This document shows, one piece after another, positions 24,168 through 32,892 of a stretch of 64,000 nt of DNA (its first letter is position 1; each line of letters starts with the position of its first letter). The translations under genes were made by a program, and so were the position numbers. The DNA comes from Croceivirga sp. (GTDB taxonomy: Bacteria; Bacteroidota; Bacteroidia; Flavobacteriales; Flavobacteriaceae): the NCBI GenBank assembly GCA_028281025.1, contig JANQKR010000016.1, positions 62,001 through 126,000 of the forward strand, read 5' to 3'. A model generated the notes under the pieces. The model saw nothing but the letters and a program-made list of their open reading frames with translations. It was not told where the DNA came from and did no database searches.

Positions 24168-25748
24168 TTACAAGTCTACCATGAAGTTGACCAACTCCTC
24201 TTTTTGATCTATGGGAAGTTTTTTTCGAAGTCTGTGTCTTGCTACCCTAACACTATCGGGAGTGACCCTTAAAATGGAAGCAATTTCCTTGGAAGATAGG
24301 TTAAGGCGTAACAACATTCCCAAACGCATTTCTGCCGGAGAAAGGTTACAACCGGACAAGGAAGATAGTTTTTTGATGAAGTTGGGATGAATCTCCTTGA
24401 AAAAGTTCATAAACTCGTCCCATTCATCTTCCTGTTGTAAATTAAAGTCTATTTCCTTTACGAGCTCATTTATCTTGAAATTTAAATCCACATTTCGCCG
24501 AACAATGCTATTCTTAAGGGTTTTGGACAAATCGAGTAAAATCTTGTTTTTCTGGGCCAAATGGAGACTGTATCTGGACAATGCCGCTGTCTTCAATTGC
24601 ACTTGTTGTTGCAGGTTTTTCTCCTCAAAAGCTTTCTTTTCCAATTCTGCTTTGAGCACGCGTTGTTTGTACGCTTGGAGTTTGAGCTTTGCCTTTCGTT
24701 TTCTCCCCAGATAGGTATATAGAATGGTAAGTATGGCCGCAAGGGCAAATAGTGCTACCCATAGTAGGTTTTGATTGGCCCTGCTCACTTTATTTTGTTC
24801 CCTCAAAAGCTGTATCTCACCCTCTTTTTTATGGGTCTCATAAATGGTTTGGAGCACATTGAGCTGATTTGTGTTCTGATTTTCCAGTCCTATCCTGTTG
24901 TATTCTTCGGCCTTTGAAAGGTAGTGGTGGGCCTGTTTAAAATCCCCCATCAGCACATAGGTTTTGGAAAGGTCCTTATGGGCGCTTTCCAATTGATGGT
25001 AATCGGTTATTCCCATCGCTACATCCTTAGCTTTTTGCGTATACGCCAAAGCGTTTTCATAATCCCCGCTTTTTCGATAAATGTCCCCTAAATTGTTCAG
25101 CACATTCGCCTCACGCGCCGTTCCCTTTCCTTGTAAATAGTGATGGGATTTGAGAAAATAACCATAAGCAAGATCATAATCCCCCAAATCTTCATGAATA
25201 CTACCGATGTTCTCATAGACCATGGAAATTCCACTGTTGTCCTGCAGACTTTGAAAAAGGGAAAGACTTTCCTTTTGATGTTCCAAAGCCTCTACATAGT
25301 TTCCTTCTTTTTCATAACATGTTCCCAAAAGGCTTTTTGAAACGGCCCTCCCTTTGGTATAATCCAGGATATTGGAAATGTTTGCCCCTTCTGTAAAGTA
25401 TTGCAGTGCCAACCCAAATTTATGGGTCGATAGATGTACTTTTCCAATGCAATTGTTCACTATGACCTGGAGCGTATCTTCGGGAGGGGTTCCTAAAAGC
25501 TTCAATGATTGGTTAAACTGTTCGATCGCTTCGGAATACACCCCTGTATTTCGATAAAATTCCCCAAGTTCCCAATGCCTTTTTGCCACTAAAAGGGAAG
25601 AAGCCTCCTTTTTCGCTTCTTCAAGCCCGGATTTGAGTTCAAAAAAAATGGAATCAGATTGTTTATTGTGCGACAAGAACCCTTTGTAAGACTGTGCAAA
25701 CAGGGCTTCGGCAACGACCAGAAAGCAAATGTAAATCCCCTTCTTCAT
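24168..25748 (-). CDS. TPR-transmembrane-LuxR regulator
   Basis: 526 residues: signal peptide (ending ALFAQ), about six tetratricopeptide repeats in the periplasmic half (residues 60-300), one transmembrane segment near 335-355 (LLWVALFALAAILTILYTY), a coiled-coil linker rich in Lys/Glu/Gln, and a C-terminal LuxR-type helix-turn-helix (LSPAEMRLGMLLRLNLSSKEIASILRVTPDSVRVARHRLRKKL). This architecture is common in Bacteroidota and allows a membrane protein to bind DNA. It precedes the TonB receptor/phytase pair by 163 bases in the same direction, so it is the likely regulator of phytate use, by position only. Confidence 0.92.
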   Translation of the reverse strand: MKKGIYICFLVVAEALFAQSYKGFLSHNKQSDSIFFELKSGLEEAKKEASSLLVAKRHWELGEFYRNTGVYSEAIEQFNQSLKLLGTPPEDTLQVIVNNCIGKVHLSTHKFGLALQYFTEGANISNILDYTKGRAVSKSLLGTCYEKEGNYVEALEHQKESLSLFQSLQDNSGISMVYENIGSIHEDLGDYDLAYGYFLKSHHYLQGKGTAREANVLNNLGDIYRKSGDYENALAYTQKAKDVAMGITDYHQLESAHKDLSKTYVLMGDFKQAHHYLSKAEEYNRIGLENQNTNQLNVLQTIYETHKKEGEIQLLREQNKVSRANQNLLWVALFALAAILTILYTYLGRKRKAKLKLQAYKQRVLKAELEKKAFEEKNLQQQVQLKTAALSRYSLHLAQKNKILLDLSKTLKNSIVRRNVDLNFKINELVKEIDFNLQQEDEWDEFMNFFKEIHPNFIKKLSSLSGCNLSPAEMRLGMLLRLNLSSKEIASILRVTPDSVRVARHRLRKKLPIDQKEELVNFMVDL

Positions 25749-25821
25749 CCTTTTGATCCTTTAAAGGGGGAAGGATACTAATCCTAACGGTACAGCATAT
25801 TATTATAGCTTTATTAAAACA

Positions 25822-25860
25822 TTAAAAAACAAAAAACCCTGATAATATTATCAGGGTTTT
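25822..25860 (-). terminator. Rho-independent terminator of rplU-rpmA
   Basis: Perfect 28-base palindrome (arms AAAACCCTGATAAT and complement, 25833-25860) followed on the minus strand by a long T-rich run (plus 25822-25832). Confidence 0.92.
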
Positions 25861-25884
25861 GTTTTATGTGAAGAGGTCGTTTCG

Positions 25885-26142
25885 TTAAGCCTCCGGAACT
25901 ATGGAAACGTAGGATTTCCCTCCTGTTTTCTTTTCAAACTTAACGGTTCCGTCCACCCTTGCGTGCAAGGTATGGTCCTTACCGGCATATACGTTCTCAC
26001 CTGGGTTGTGCTTTGTACCCCGTTGACGAACAATAATATTGCCTGCAACTGCTTTTTGGCCACCAAAAATCTTAACGCCCAAGCGTTTCGATTCTGATTC
26101 CCTACCGTTTTTAGAACTACCTACACCTTTCTTATGAGCCAT
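25885..26142 (-). CDS. rpmA: 50S ribosomal protein bL27
   Basis: 85 residues of standard bL27: [24 protein letters not shown] start, [28 protein letters not shown] core. There is no N-terminal cleaved extension of the Firmicutes type; the tail begins MAHKKG and would reach toward the peptidyl-transfer centre. It follows rplU by 19 bases and ends at the terminator 25822-25860. Confidence 0.98.
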   Translation of the reverse strand: MAHKKGVGSSKNGRESESKRLGVKIFGGQKAVAGNIIVRQRGTKHNPGENVYAGKDHTLHARVDGTVKFEKKTGGKSYVSIVPEA

Positions 26143-26161
26143 GATGTTTCGTTTTAAAGTT

Positions 26162-26716
26162 TTATTTGCTCAAAGCTTCAATAAGCTCTGCTTTTTTCAT
26201 TGATGAGATTCCCGTGATTCCAGCAGCTTTGGCCATTTCCTTTAGTTCTGCCACCGTTTTACTGCTCAAATCGGCCGTAGCCTTTGGGGCTGCTTCCTTT
26301 TTGGGGGCCGCCTTTGGAGCTTCGATCTTTTCTTCCTTTGGGGTAACGGCCTTGGCTTCAGGTTTTACCGCTTTTTCCTTTGCGGGGGTAGCTTTTTTTG
26401 CACCTTTTGCGACAATACCTTCAACCAAAATTTCGGTTAAATACTGTCTGTGACCATTTTTCTTTCGGTAACCCTTCCTTCTCTTTTTCTTAAAGACAAT
26501 GACCTTGTCCCCTTTTAGGTGCTTTACCACTTTTGCCTCAACAGCTGCACCTTCTATGACCGGGGCGCCAATGGTAACGTTTCCATTATCTTCCAAAAGA
26601 AGGACTTTGTCAAAAACTACCTTTTTGCCTTCTTCCGTCTGCAAACGGTGAACGTACACTTTCTGGTCTTTTGCAACTTTAAATTGCTGCCCTGCCATCT
26701 CTACAATTGCGTACAT
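26162..26716 (-). CDS. rplU: 50S ribosomal protein bL21 with C-terminal SAP/HeH-like extension
   Basis: 184 residues, against about 100 for ordinary bL21. Residues 1-105 are bL21 ([25 protein letters not shown]... [19 protein letters not shown]). A Lys/Ala/Pro/Glu-rich linker follows (about 110-148). The last 35 residues, [35 protein letters not shown] in sense, have the form of a helix-extension-helix/SAP or Rho-N-type nucleic-acid-binding motif. The extension is in frame without signs of frameshift. First gene of a two-gene operon with a consensus promoter at 26765-26794. Confidence 0.96.
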   Translation of the reverse strand: MYAIVEMAGQQFKVAKDQKVYVHRLQTEEGKKVVFDKVLLLEDNGNVTIGAPVIEGAAVEAKVVKHLKGDKVIVFKKKRRKGYRKKNGHRQYLTEILVEGIVAKGAKKATPAKEKAVKPEAKAVTPKEEKIEAPKAAPKKEAAPKATADLSSKTVAELKEMAKAAGITGISSMKKAELIEALSK

Positions 26717-26764
26717 ATCTATTCTATTGATTTATAATTAGGGCCATTCTGCGAATAGCGGGTG

Positions 26765-26794
26765 CAAATATACTGCTAATTCCCTAATTCACAA
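26765..26794 (-). promoter_or_regulatory. Consensus Bacteroidota promoter of rplU-rpmA
   Basis: Minus strand TTG (26792-26794), spacer of exactly 19 bases, then TATATTTG (26765-26772): a full match to TTG-N19-TAnnTTTG. The box ends 48 bases before the rplU ATG. Confidence 0.85.
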
Positions 26795-26815
26795 GTAGTG
26801 CAGGCGGTTTAAGTA

Positions 26816-27262
26816 TTATTTTTTGGGATTATTGGAAGCTTTGAACAATTGCATGAAGGTCAGGGTAAGTACAATGGTGGTAGCGATACCCATAATGAAT
26901 ACCGTAAAAAACACAATTCCCTTGAAATTGGAATAGTCCTTGGCCCAAACCTCGGAAAGCTCGTCCAAAAATGAAGGGCTTAACTCAGTGGAGTATAATG
27001 CAAAGAATACGGTGAAAAATAGTGTGGCAACAACACCTGTGGTTATCCCCGCCTTGAATCCACTCCCATAAGTGAATTTAGAGCCTTCCCTGATCTTGGT
27101 ATATTTTATGGTCTCATAAATGGCAAAGCCCGTGATAACTCCATTGAACAAACTAAAGAAGACGTTAATGTGCTTGCCTAGGAGGGACAAAATCAAAAAA
27201 TAGGCCACCAAACAAGCACTGGTCACCAATCCAAAACGAAAGGGAAGGGATAAGGTTTTCAT
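26816..27262 (-). CDS. DUF4199 family membrane protein
   Basis: 148 residues from the ATG at 27262 (MKTLSLPFRFG...); the frame extends to 27325 without a convincing start. Four hydrophobic segments (LVTSACLVAYFLILSLL, VFFSLFNGVITGFAIY, FKAGITTGVVATLFFTVFFALY, GIVFFTVFIMGIATTIVLTL) fit the DUF4199 layout of small Bacteroidota inner-membrane proteins. Function unknown. It stands alone between rplU and the divergent M16 peptidase genes. Confidence 0.75.
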   Translation of the reverse strand: MKTLSLPFRFGLVTSACLVAYFLILSLLGKHINVFFSLFNGVITGFAIYETIKYTKIREGSKFTYGSGFKAGITTGVVATLFFTVFFALYSTELSPSFLDELSEVWAKDYSNFKGIVFFTVFIMGIATTIVLTLTFMQLFKASNNPKK

Positions 27263-27423
27263 TTTCAATACTTTTCTTATCCACTTAAGATAAAAAAATG
27301 AATTGTATAAATTATTGTTAATCACTTCTTATTTTCCATACGGCTGTTTATTTTAGAATTTTTGTAACAAATACAGGTGTTACTCGACACTTATTGAACT
27401 AAATTTATTCTAAACACTAAAAA

Positions 27424-28746
27424 ATGAGAAGATTTTACATTGCTCTTAGCCTACTCCTTATGGGTGCTGGAATGCTCAGTGCACAGGAAGTGGCTTTTGA
27501 GGAGTACGATTTGGATAATGGACTCCACGTGATCCTGCACCAGGACAATGGTGCCCCAGTAGTAACCACATCGGTAATGTACCATGTTGGTGGAAAGGAC
27601 AGAACCGAAGGCAGAACAGGTTTCGCCCATTTTTTTGAACACCTTCTGTTTGAGGGGACCAAAAATATTGAAAGGGGAAAATGGTTTGAAATCGTATCTT
27701 CAAATGGCGGAAAAAACAATGCCAACACCTCTCAAGATCGCACGTATTATTATGAAGTGTTTCCCTCCAACAATCTTCAGTTGGGCCTCTGGATGGAATC
27801 GGAACGCATGTTACATCCGGTCATAGACCAAAAAGGTGTGGACACCCAAAAAGAAGTGGTTAAGGAAGAAAAGAGACTCAGATATGATAATACGCCCTAT
27901 GGCTCTTTTTTAACGGTCCTTGGAAAAAACCTTTTCGACAAACACCCCTACAAGGATCCCAACATAGGCTATATGAAGGACTTGGATGCCGGGACCTTGG
28001 AAGATGTTGAGGCCTACAACAAAAAATACTATGTTCCCAACAATGCCGTTCTGGTCGTAGCCGGGGACTTTGACATTCCCTCGACAAAAAAAATGATCCA
28101 GGATTATTTTGGTCCCATCCCAAGAGGTGCGGATATTGTTAGAAACTATCCCAAGGAAGACCCCATTACCGAGCAGCGGACAGCCAATGCTTATGATGCC
28201 AACATTCAAATACCGGCTATTGGTCTCGCTTATAGAACCCCAGGATTTAGAGAAAGGGATGCTTACGTATTGGATATGATTTCCACCTATTTAAGCGATG
28301 GCAAAAGTTCCAAGTTGTACAAAAAAATGGTCGATGAGCAAAAACAGGCGTTACAAGTAGGGGCATTCAATATTGGACAGGAAGACTATGGCATGTACTT
28401 GGTTTTTGCATTGCCTGTTGGGGATACCAGCCTTGATGTTTTGAAAGGGGAAATGGAGGAGGAAGTCACCAAGGTACGGGACGAACTTATTTCCGAAAGG
28501 GATTACCAAAAACTACAGAATAAATTTGAGAATGACTTTGTGAATTCCAACTCAAGTGTGGAAGGCATTGCAAATTCCCTGGCAAGATATCATATGTTAT
28601 ATGGCGACACCAATCTGATCAATAAGGAAATCGATATCTATCGTTCCATTACCAGGGAAGAGATCAAGGAAGTGGCAAATAAATACTTAAAGCCCAACCA
28701 AAGTGTCATTATCAATTACCTCCCCGGAGAAAAAACCGAATTTTAA
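27424..28746 (+). CDS. M16-family zinc peptidase, catalytic subunit
   Basis: 440 residues with a signal peptide (ending MLSAQ). The inverted zinc motif HFFEH is at residues 69-73, and the third ligand Glu stands in the QKEVVKEEKR helix about 77 residues on, so the site is complete. This half lacks the canonical R/Y substrate loop found in the second subunit. M16 pairs of this type form a clamshell from one catalytic and one inactive chain in the periplasm. The partner gene begins one base after the stop. Confidence 0.94.
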   Translation: MRRFYIALSLLLMGAGMLSAQEVAFEEYDLDNGLHVILHQDNGAPVVTTSVMYHVGGKDRTEGRTGFAHFFEHLLFEGTKNIERGKWFEIVSSNGGKNNANTSQDRTYYYEVFPSNNLQLGLWMESERMLHPVIDQKGVDTQKEVVKEEKRLRYDNTPYGSFLTVLGKNLFDKHPYKDPNIGYMKDLDAGTLEDVEAYNKKYYVPNNAVLVVAGDFDIPSTKKMIQDYFGPIPRGADIVRNYPKEDPITEQRTANAYDANIQIPAIGLAYRTPGFRERDAYVLDMISTYLSDGKSSKLYKKMVDEQKQALQVGAFNIGQEDYGMYLVFALPVGDTSLDVLKGEMEEEVTKVRDELISERDYQKLQNKFENDFVNSNSSVEGIANSLARYHMLYGDTNLINKEIDIYRSITREEIKEVANKYLKPNQSVIINYLPGEKTEF

Positions 28747-28747
28747 G

Positions 28748-30829
28748 ATGTATCAAATGAAAAACTATATAGCTATTTTCGTTTTTGCCTTCCTGGCCTT
28801 TGCCCTCAATGCCCAAATTGATAGAAGCAAGCAACCACAGCCCGGTCCGGCACCGAAGATCAACCTATCGGAGCCAAATACTTTTGAACTGAGCAATGGC
28901 CTTAAGGTCATGGTGGTGGAAAACAATAAATTGCCCAGGGTCAGGATCCAATTGGATATTGACAACCCACCCGTCCTGGAAGGTGAAAAAGCCGGGGTTT
29001 CTTCGCTCATGGCCAGCATGTTGGGGAATGGCTCCACTACCGTTCCAAAAGACGAGTTCAATGAAGAAGTGGATTTCTTGGGGGCAACCATAGCCTTTGG
29101 TGCAAAAAGTGCTTTTGCAAGTTCCCTGTCCAAATACTTCCCAAGAATATTGGAACTGATGGCTGACGCGGCCATTAATCCCAACTTCACGGAGGAAGAG
29201 TTTGAAAAAGAAAAAGCGAAACTTATCACCGGATTGAAAACACAGGAAAAAGACGTTTCCGCCATTGCCAGGAGAGTGCAGTTGGCCCTTGGCTATGGAA
29301 AGAACAACCCAGATGGCGAATTCATCACGGAGGAAACGGTCAATACTGTTGCACTTGCGGATGTACAACAGTATTATCGTAAAAACTTTGTCCCTGCAAA
29401 CGCTTATTTAATTGTGGTGGGCGATGTAACCTTTGATACGGTAAAGGAACTTATTACCAGTGCGTTTACGCCATGGACCAGGGCGGTACCCCCCACTTTA
29501 ACGTATGGCAAGCCCGTGGATGCCCAATATACGCAGATCAATTTTGTGGATGCTCCAAACGCTGTGCAGTCCGAAGTGTCCGTTCAAAACTTGATTGAGC
29601 TACAAATGAAGGATGACGATTACCTCCCTGCTTTGATAGCCAACCAAATTCTTGGCGGCGGCGGCGAAGGAAGATTGTTTTTGAACCTTAGGGAAGACAA
29701 GGGGTATACCTATGGCTCCTATTCCAACATCAGAAATGATAAATATGGCCCAACCCGCTTTAATGCTTTTGCCCAGGTAAGAAATCAAGTTACGGACAGT
29801 TCCGTAGTTCAAATCCTAAGTGAGATCGATCGGATTCGCAGAGAACCTGTTTCCCAAAAAGAATTGGCAAATACCAAGGCCAAATATGCCGGTAGGTTCG
29901 TTATGGCCCTGGAAAACCCGGAAACCGTGGCGCAGTACGCGTTAAATATCGAAAAGGAAGATTTACCTAAGGACTTTTATAAAACGTACCTGGAGCGAAT
30001 AGATGCCATAACCACCGATCAGGTACAGAACGCCGCGCAAAAATATTTCTCCACGGAAAATGCACGTATTGTAGTTGTTGGAAAGGGAAGTGAGGTGTTG
30101 GAAAACTTGGAAAAAGTGCAATTCAACAACAAAAAGGTCCCTGTGCTGTTTTACGACAAATACGCCACTAAGACCAGTAAACCAGATTACAGTGCAGCCA
30201 TTCCAGAGGGGATTGATGCTACAGTGGTTTTGGAGAAGTATATTGAAGTTATTGGCGGTAGGGAAAAGTTAGAGGCCATCACATCATTTTCCATGATTGC
30301 GGAAGCCACCTTACAGGGCCAAACTTTGGAATTGGTCATGAAGAAAAGCGATAACAATAAATTTCTGCAGGACGTTAAAATGATGGGTAATTCCATGCAG
30401 AAGCAGGTAATAGATGGCAATAAAGGCTATAGCATGGCCATGGGACAGCGAAAGGAACTCACTCCGGAAGAGATTGAAAAAATGAAGGCCGAAGCCACTA
30501 CATTTCCTGAAATCAACTATTTAATTGCCGGTGATGTAAGCCTGGAGGGCGTAGAGCCCGTAGGCGCTAAAAAAGCATATAAAATCAAAATCTCCGACAA
30601 TAAAACCGCTTACTATGATATAGAGACGGGATTAAAGGTAAAGGAGGTCTCCGTACAGGAGGCACAAGGCCAAATAGTTGAGGCATCAGTTGAATTTGCA
30701 GATTATAAGGAAGTCTCTGGAATACAATTCCCTTTTAGGCTCATGCAATCTGCCGGTCCAATGAACTTTGAATTTATGGTAAAGGAGATTAAAGTCAATG
30801 AAGGTGTCAGTGCGGCAGATTTTGAATAA
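28748..30829 (+). CDS. M16-family non-catalytic subunit with lipoprotein-carrier-like tail
   Basis: 693 residues from ATG 28748 (28757 also possible), signal peptide ending ALNAQ. Two M16 domains fill about residues 40-460. The HxxEH site is replaced by SSLMASM, so zinc is not bound, while the R/Y loop LNLREDKGYTYGSY is kept, as in the inactive partners of bacterial M16B pairs. Residues about 490-693 form an extra beta-rich domain (YIEVIGGREKLEAITSFSMIAEATLQGQTLELVMKK...) that resembles the LolA/outer-membrane lipoprotein-sorting fold. The fusion suggests handling of hydrophobic peptides or lipoproteins, an inference. Confidence 0.92.
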   Translation: MYQMKNYIAIFVFAFLAFALNAQIDRSKQPQPGPAPKINLSEPNTFELSNGLKVMVVENNKLPRVRIQLDIDNPPVLEGEKAGVSSLMASMLGNGSTTVPKDEFNEEVDFLGATIAFGAKSAFASSLSKYFPRILELMADAAINPNFTEEEFEKEKAKLITGLKTQEKDVSAIARRVQLALGYGKNNPDGEFITEETVNTVALADVQQYYRKNFVPANAYLIVVGDVTFDTVKELITSAFTPWTRAVPPTLTYGKPVDAQYTQINFVDAPNAVQSEVSVQNLIELQMKDDDYLPALIANQILGGGGEGRLFLNLREDKGYTYGSYSNIRNDKYGPTRFNAFAQVRNQVTDSSVVQILSEIDRIRREPVSQKELANTKAKYAGRFVMALENPETVAQYALNIEKEDLPKDFYKTYLERIDAITTDQVQNAAQKYFSTENARIVVVGKGSEVLENLEKVQFNNKKVPVLFYDKYATKTSKPDYSAAIPEGIDATVVLEKYIEVIGGREKLEAITSFSMIAEATLQGQTLELVMKKSDNNKFLQDVKMMGNSMQKQVIDGNKGYSMAMGQRKELTPEEIEKMKAEATTFPEINYLIAGDVSLEGVEPVGAKKAYKIKISDNKTAYYDIETGLKVKEVSVQEAQGQIVEASVEFADYKEVSGIQFPFRLMQSAGPMNFEFMVKEIKVNEGVSAADFE

Positions 30830-30850
30830 TCCCCTTGCTTAAAAATTCAT

Positions 30851-30890
30851 AAAAGGCGTTCCCAAAATAGGAGCGCCTTTTATATTTTTG
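30851..30890 (+). terminator. Terminator of the M16 operon
   Basis: Stem AAAAGGCG/CGCCTTTT (30851-30858 with 30874-30881) followed by TATATTTTTG. The same T-run contains TATTTTTG (30883-30890), a -7 box match that may start the next gene. Confidence 0.8.
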
Positions 30891-30909
30891 TGAAACAACA
30901 CCAGAATCC

Positions 30910-31335
30910 ATGAAATCCAAACTATTTCGCTTTTCCTTCATAGCTTTTCTCGTATTTTCATTCTCTTGCAAACAGGAAAAGAAAGAAGCCGTCCAGTCTG
31001 ACCAAATGCAGAATGTCATGGCCATTCATGATGAAGTAATGCCCAAAATGGGCAAATTGGGCAAGTTGGTCGGGGAATTAAAAAGTAAGGTCGATACCAC
31101 TGAAACGGGCAAACAATATGAAGTTGCCATGAAAGATCTACAAAATGCCCATGATTCCATGATGGATTGGATGAGGGGATTTGGCGATCGATTTGATTCT
31201 GATGAAATCCTCAACGGCAAGGAACTTACCGCCCAAAAGCAAAAGTGGTTGGACGAAGAGGAAGAAAAGGTAAAGGCCATGCGCGACCAGGTAAACTCCA
31301 GTATTGAACGCGCGGAGGCCCTATTGGGGAAATAA
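30910..31335 (+). CDS. Small coiled-coil lipoprotein, unknown
   Basis: 141 residues. Lipoprotein signal with lipobox FSFSC (Cys near residue 20), then a mostly helical, highly charged body rich in Lys, Glu and Met (DEVMPKMGKLGKLVGELKSKVD, KQKWLDEEEEKVKAMRDQVN) that should form a coiled coil. Such proteins are common in flavobacteria and sometimes carry the misleading name viral A-type inclusion protein. Function unknown. It is preceded by its own -7 box at 30883-30890. Confidence 0.8.
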   Translation: MKSKLFRFSFIAFLVFSFSCKQEKKEAVQSDQMQNVMAIHDEVMPKMGKLGKLVGELKSKVDTTETGKQYEVAMKDLQNAHDSMMDWMRGFGDRFDSDEILNGKELTAQKQKWLDEEEEKVKAMRDQVNSSIERAEALLGK

Positions 31336-31454
31336 ACGTTTTTGGCCATCCAGACCCCATATTTTTATAATCCTAAGTGAATACCTGGATTCTGCCGTGT
31401 GCCATAAGCACAAGTTAAAGTAGGGTTAAAGTCCAATACGTGGCCATATCTTAC

Positions 31455-31475
31455 GACCAATTAGTAAAATTGGTC
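31455..31475 (+). promoter_or_regulatory. Inverted repeat abutting the DUF3179 start codon
   Basis: GACCAATT and AATTGGTC (8-base arms, 5-base loop) end directly at the ATG at 31476. As RNA it could mask initiation. If translation really begins at the GTG at 31440 this stretch is simply coding. Confidence 0.3.
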
Positions 31476-32885
31476 ATGAAATTTGTTTTTGGCACCCTGC
31501 TTTTTTCGCTATTGGTCATCTCTTCGTTTCTGCAATGGACATTTGAAAACCAATCCAAAACAGAACATATTTCCAAACAAGTCCCACCAACGCAGACCGA
31601 GGATGGAAGTTTGCTTTTTTTTCAGCTGCTTTCCGCACCTGATAAAACTGCCCAAGACGCTATTATCAAAAAGATAGGCGCCCATTGGAAGGAAGGCTAT
31701 GAAATTTTGTTATTGGAGTCGTTCTATTTTTCGAATAGTCCACGGGTAAGGACCCTGTTAACTGAACTTTTTCAGGAGAAAACCAAGCAGCCGGTCGATA
31801 CCGATCTGAATTCCTGGTTTCAGTACGTATGGAACAAGGAACCCAGCTATACTCCCGACTACTTTGAATTTAAAGCCAATCTCTATCGCGGTATAGACCG
31901 CAAATTCGAAAACTATTTTAAGGATAGGGCCGAAGAAAGCCTTATTCGTTTGGACGAGGTACGGTGGGGAGGTGTACTTCAAGATGGAATTCCACCCTTG
32001 CGGCAGCCCAAAATGATATCCGCCAAAAAAGCCACCTACTTAAGGGATGGTAACATCGTTTTTGGTATTGAGGTGAATGGGGAGGCCAGAGCGTACCCAA
32101 AGCGTATCCTGGCCTGGCATGAAATGTTTGTGGACTCCATTGGTGGTGTTCCCCTGGCAGGTGTCTATTGCACTTTATGTGGAACAGTCATCCTCTACAA
32201 GACCACGCATAAAGGAAAGAACCATGAACTGGGGACAAGCGGGTTTCTATACCGTTCCAATAAATTGATGTATGATAGGGCCACACAATCCCTGTGGAGT
32301 ACATTGGAAGGAAAGCCCGTTATAGGCCCCTTGGTGGATAAAGGTATTACATTGGAATATATGAGCGTTGTCACCACTACATGGGGACAATGGAAAAAAT
32401 TGCATCCAGATACTTCCGTACTTTCCCTGGATACAGGTCACAGCAGAAACTATGGGGAAGGTGTTGCCTATAAAGAATACTTTGCCACCGACGATCTAAT
32501 GTTCACCGTTCCCAAAATTGATACGGCACTAAAAAATAAGGACGAAATCCTATCCATTAGGCTTCCCCATAAAACGGACAAAAAGTTGGCCATAGCCAGT
32601 AAATACCTTAGAAAAAACAAGATATATCAATCCCATCTGGACGGGATTCCCTTTACCGTTTTTACAGATAGGACAGGCGCCCATAGGGTATATTTTACCG
32701 AGGGATTTCAATTTAAGGACTATGACAAAGGGGTGGTGGTCCACGATCAAAATGGAATGGAATGGACGTTGACGGAAGCTAAAATGGTACGTTCAACAGG
32801 GGAGGAATTGGCCCGCTTTCCTACACATAATGCCTTTTGGTTTGGCTATAAAGCCGCATTTCCCGATACGGAGTTGATCAAATGA
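31476..32885 (+). CDS. DUF3179 family protein, membrane-anchored
   Basis: 469 residues from ATG 31476 (a GTG at 31440 would add 12). A hydrophobic N-terminal segment (KFVFGTLLFSLLVISSFLQW) anchors it or serves as signal. From residue 160 it matches DUF3179: GIPPLRQPKMISAKKATYLRDGNIVFGIEVNGEARAYPKRILAWHEMFVD, the motif YCTLCGT with two cysteines, GFLYRSNKLMYDRATQSLWS and GEGVAYKEYF. The family is envelope-associated; the paired cysteines suggest a redox or metal-linked site but the role is not known. No close neighbour on its strand. Confidence 0.9.
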   Translation: MKFVFGTLLFSLLVISSFLQWTFENQSKTEHISKQVPPTQTEDGSLLFFQLLSAPDKTAQDAIIKKIGAHWKEGYEILLLESFYFSNSPRVRTLLTELFQEKTKQPVDTDLNSWFQYVWNKEPSYTPDYFEFKANLYRGIDRKFENYFKDRAEESLIRLDEVRWGGVLQDGIPPLRQPKMISAKKATYLRDGNIVFGIEVNGEARAYPKRILAWHEMFVDSIGGVPLAGVYCTLCGTVILYKTTHKGKNHELGTSGFLYRSNKLMYDRATQSLWSTLEGKPVIGPLVDKGITLEYMSVVTTTWGQWKKLHPDTSVLSLDTGHSRNYGEGVAYKEYFATDDLMFTVPKIDTALKNKDEILSIRLPHKTDKKLAIASKYLRKNKIYQSHLDGIPFTVFTDRTGAHRVYFTEGFQFKDYDKGVVVHDQNGMEWTLTEAKMVRSTGEELARFPTHNAFWFGYKAAFPDTELIK

Positions 32886-32892
32886 CAAAAAA

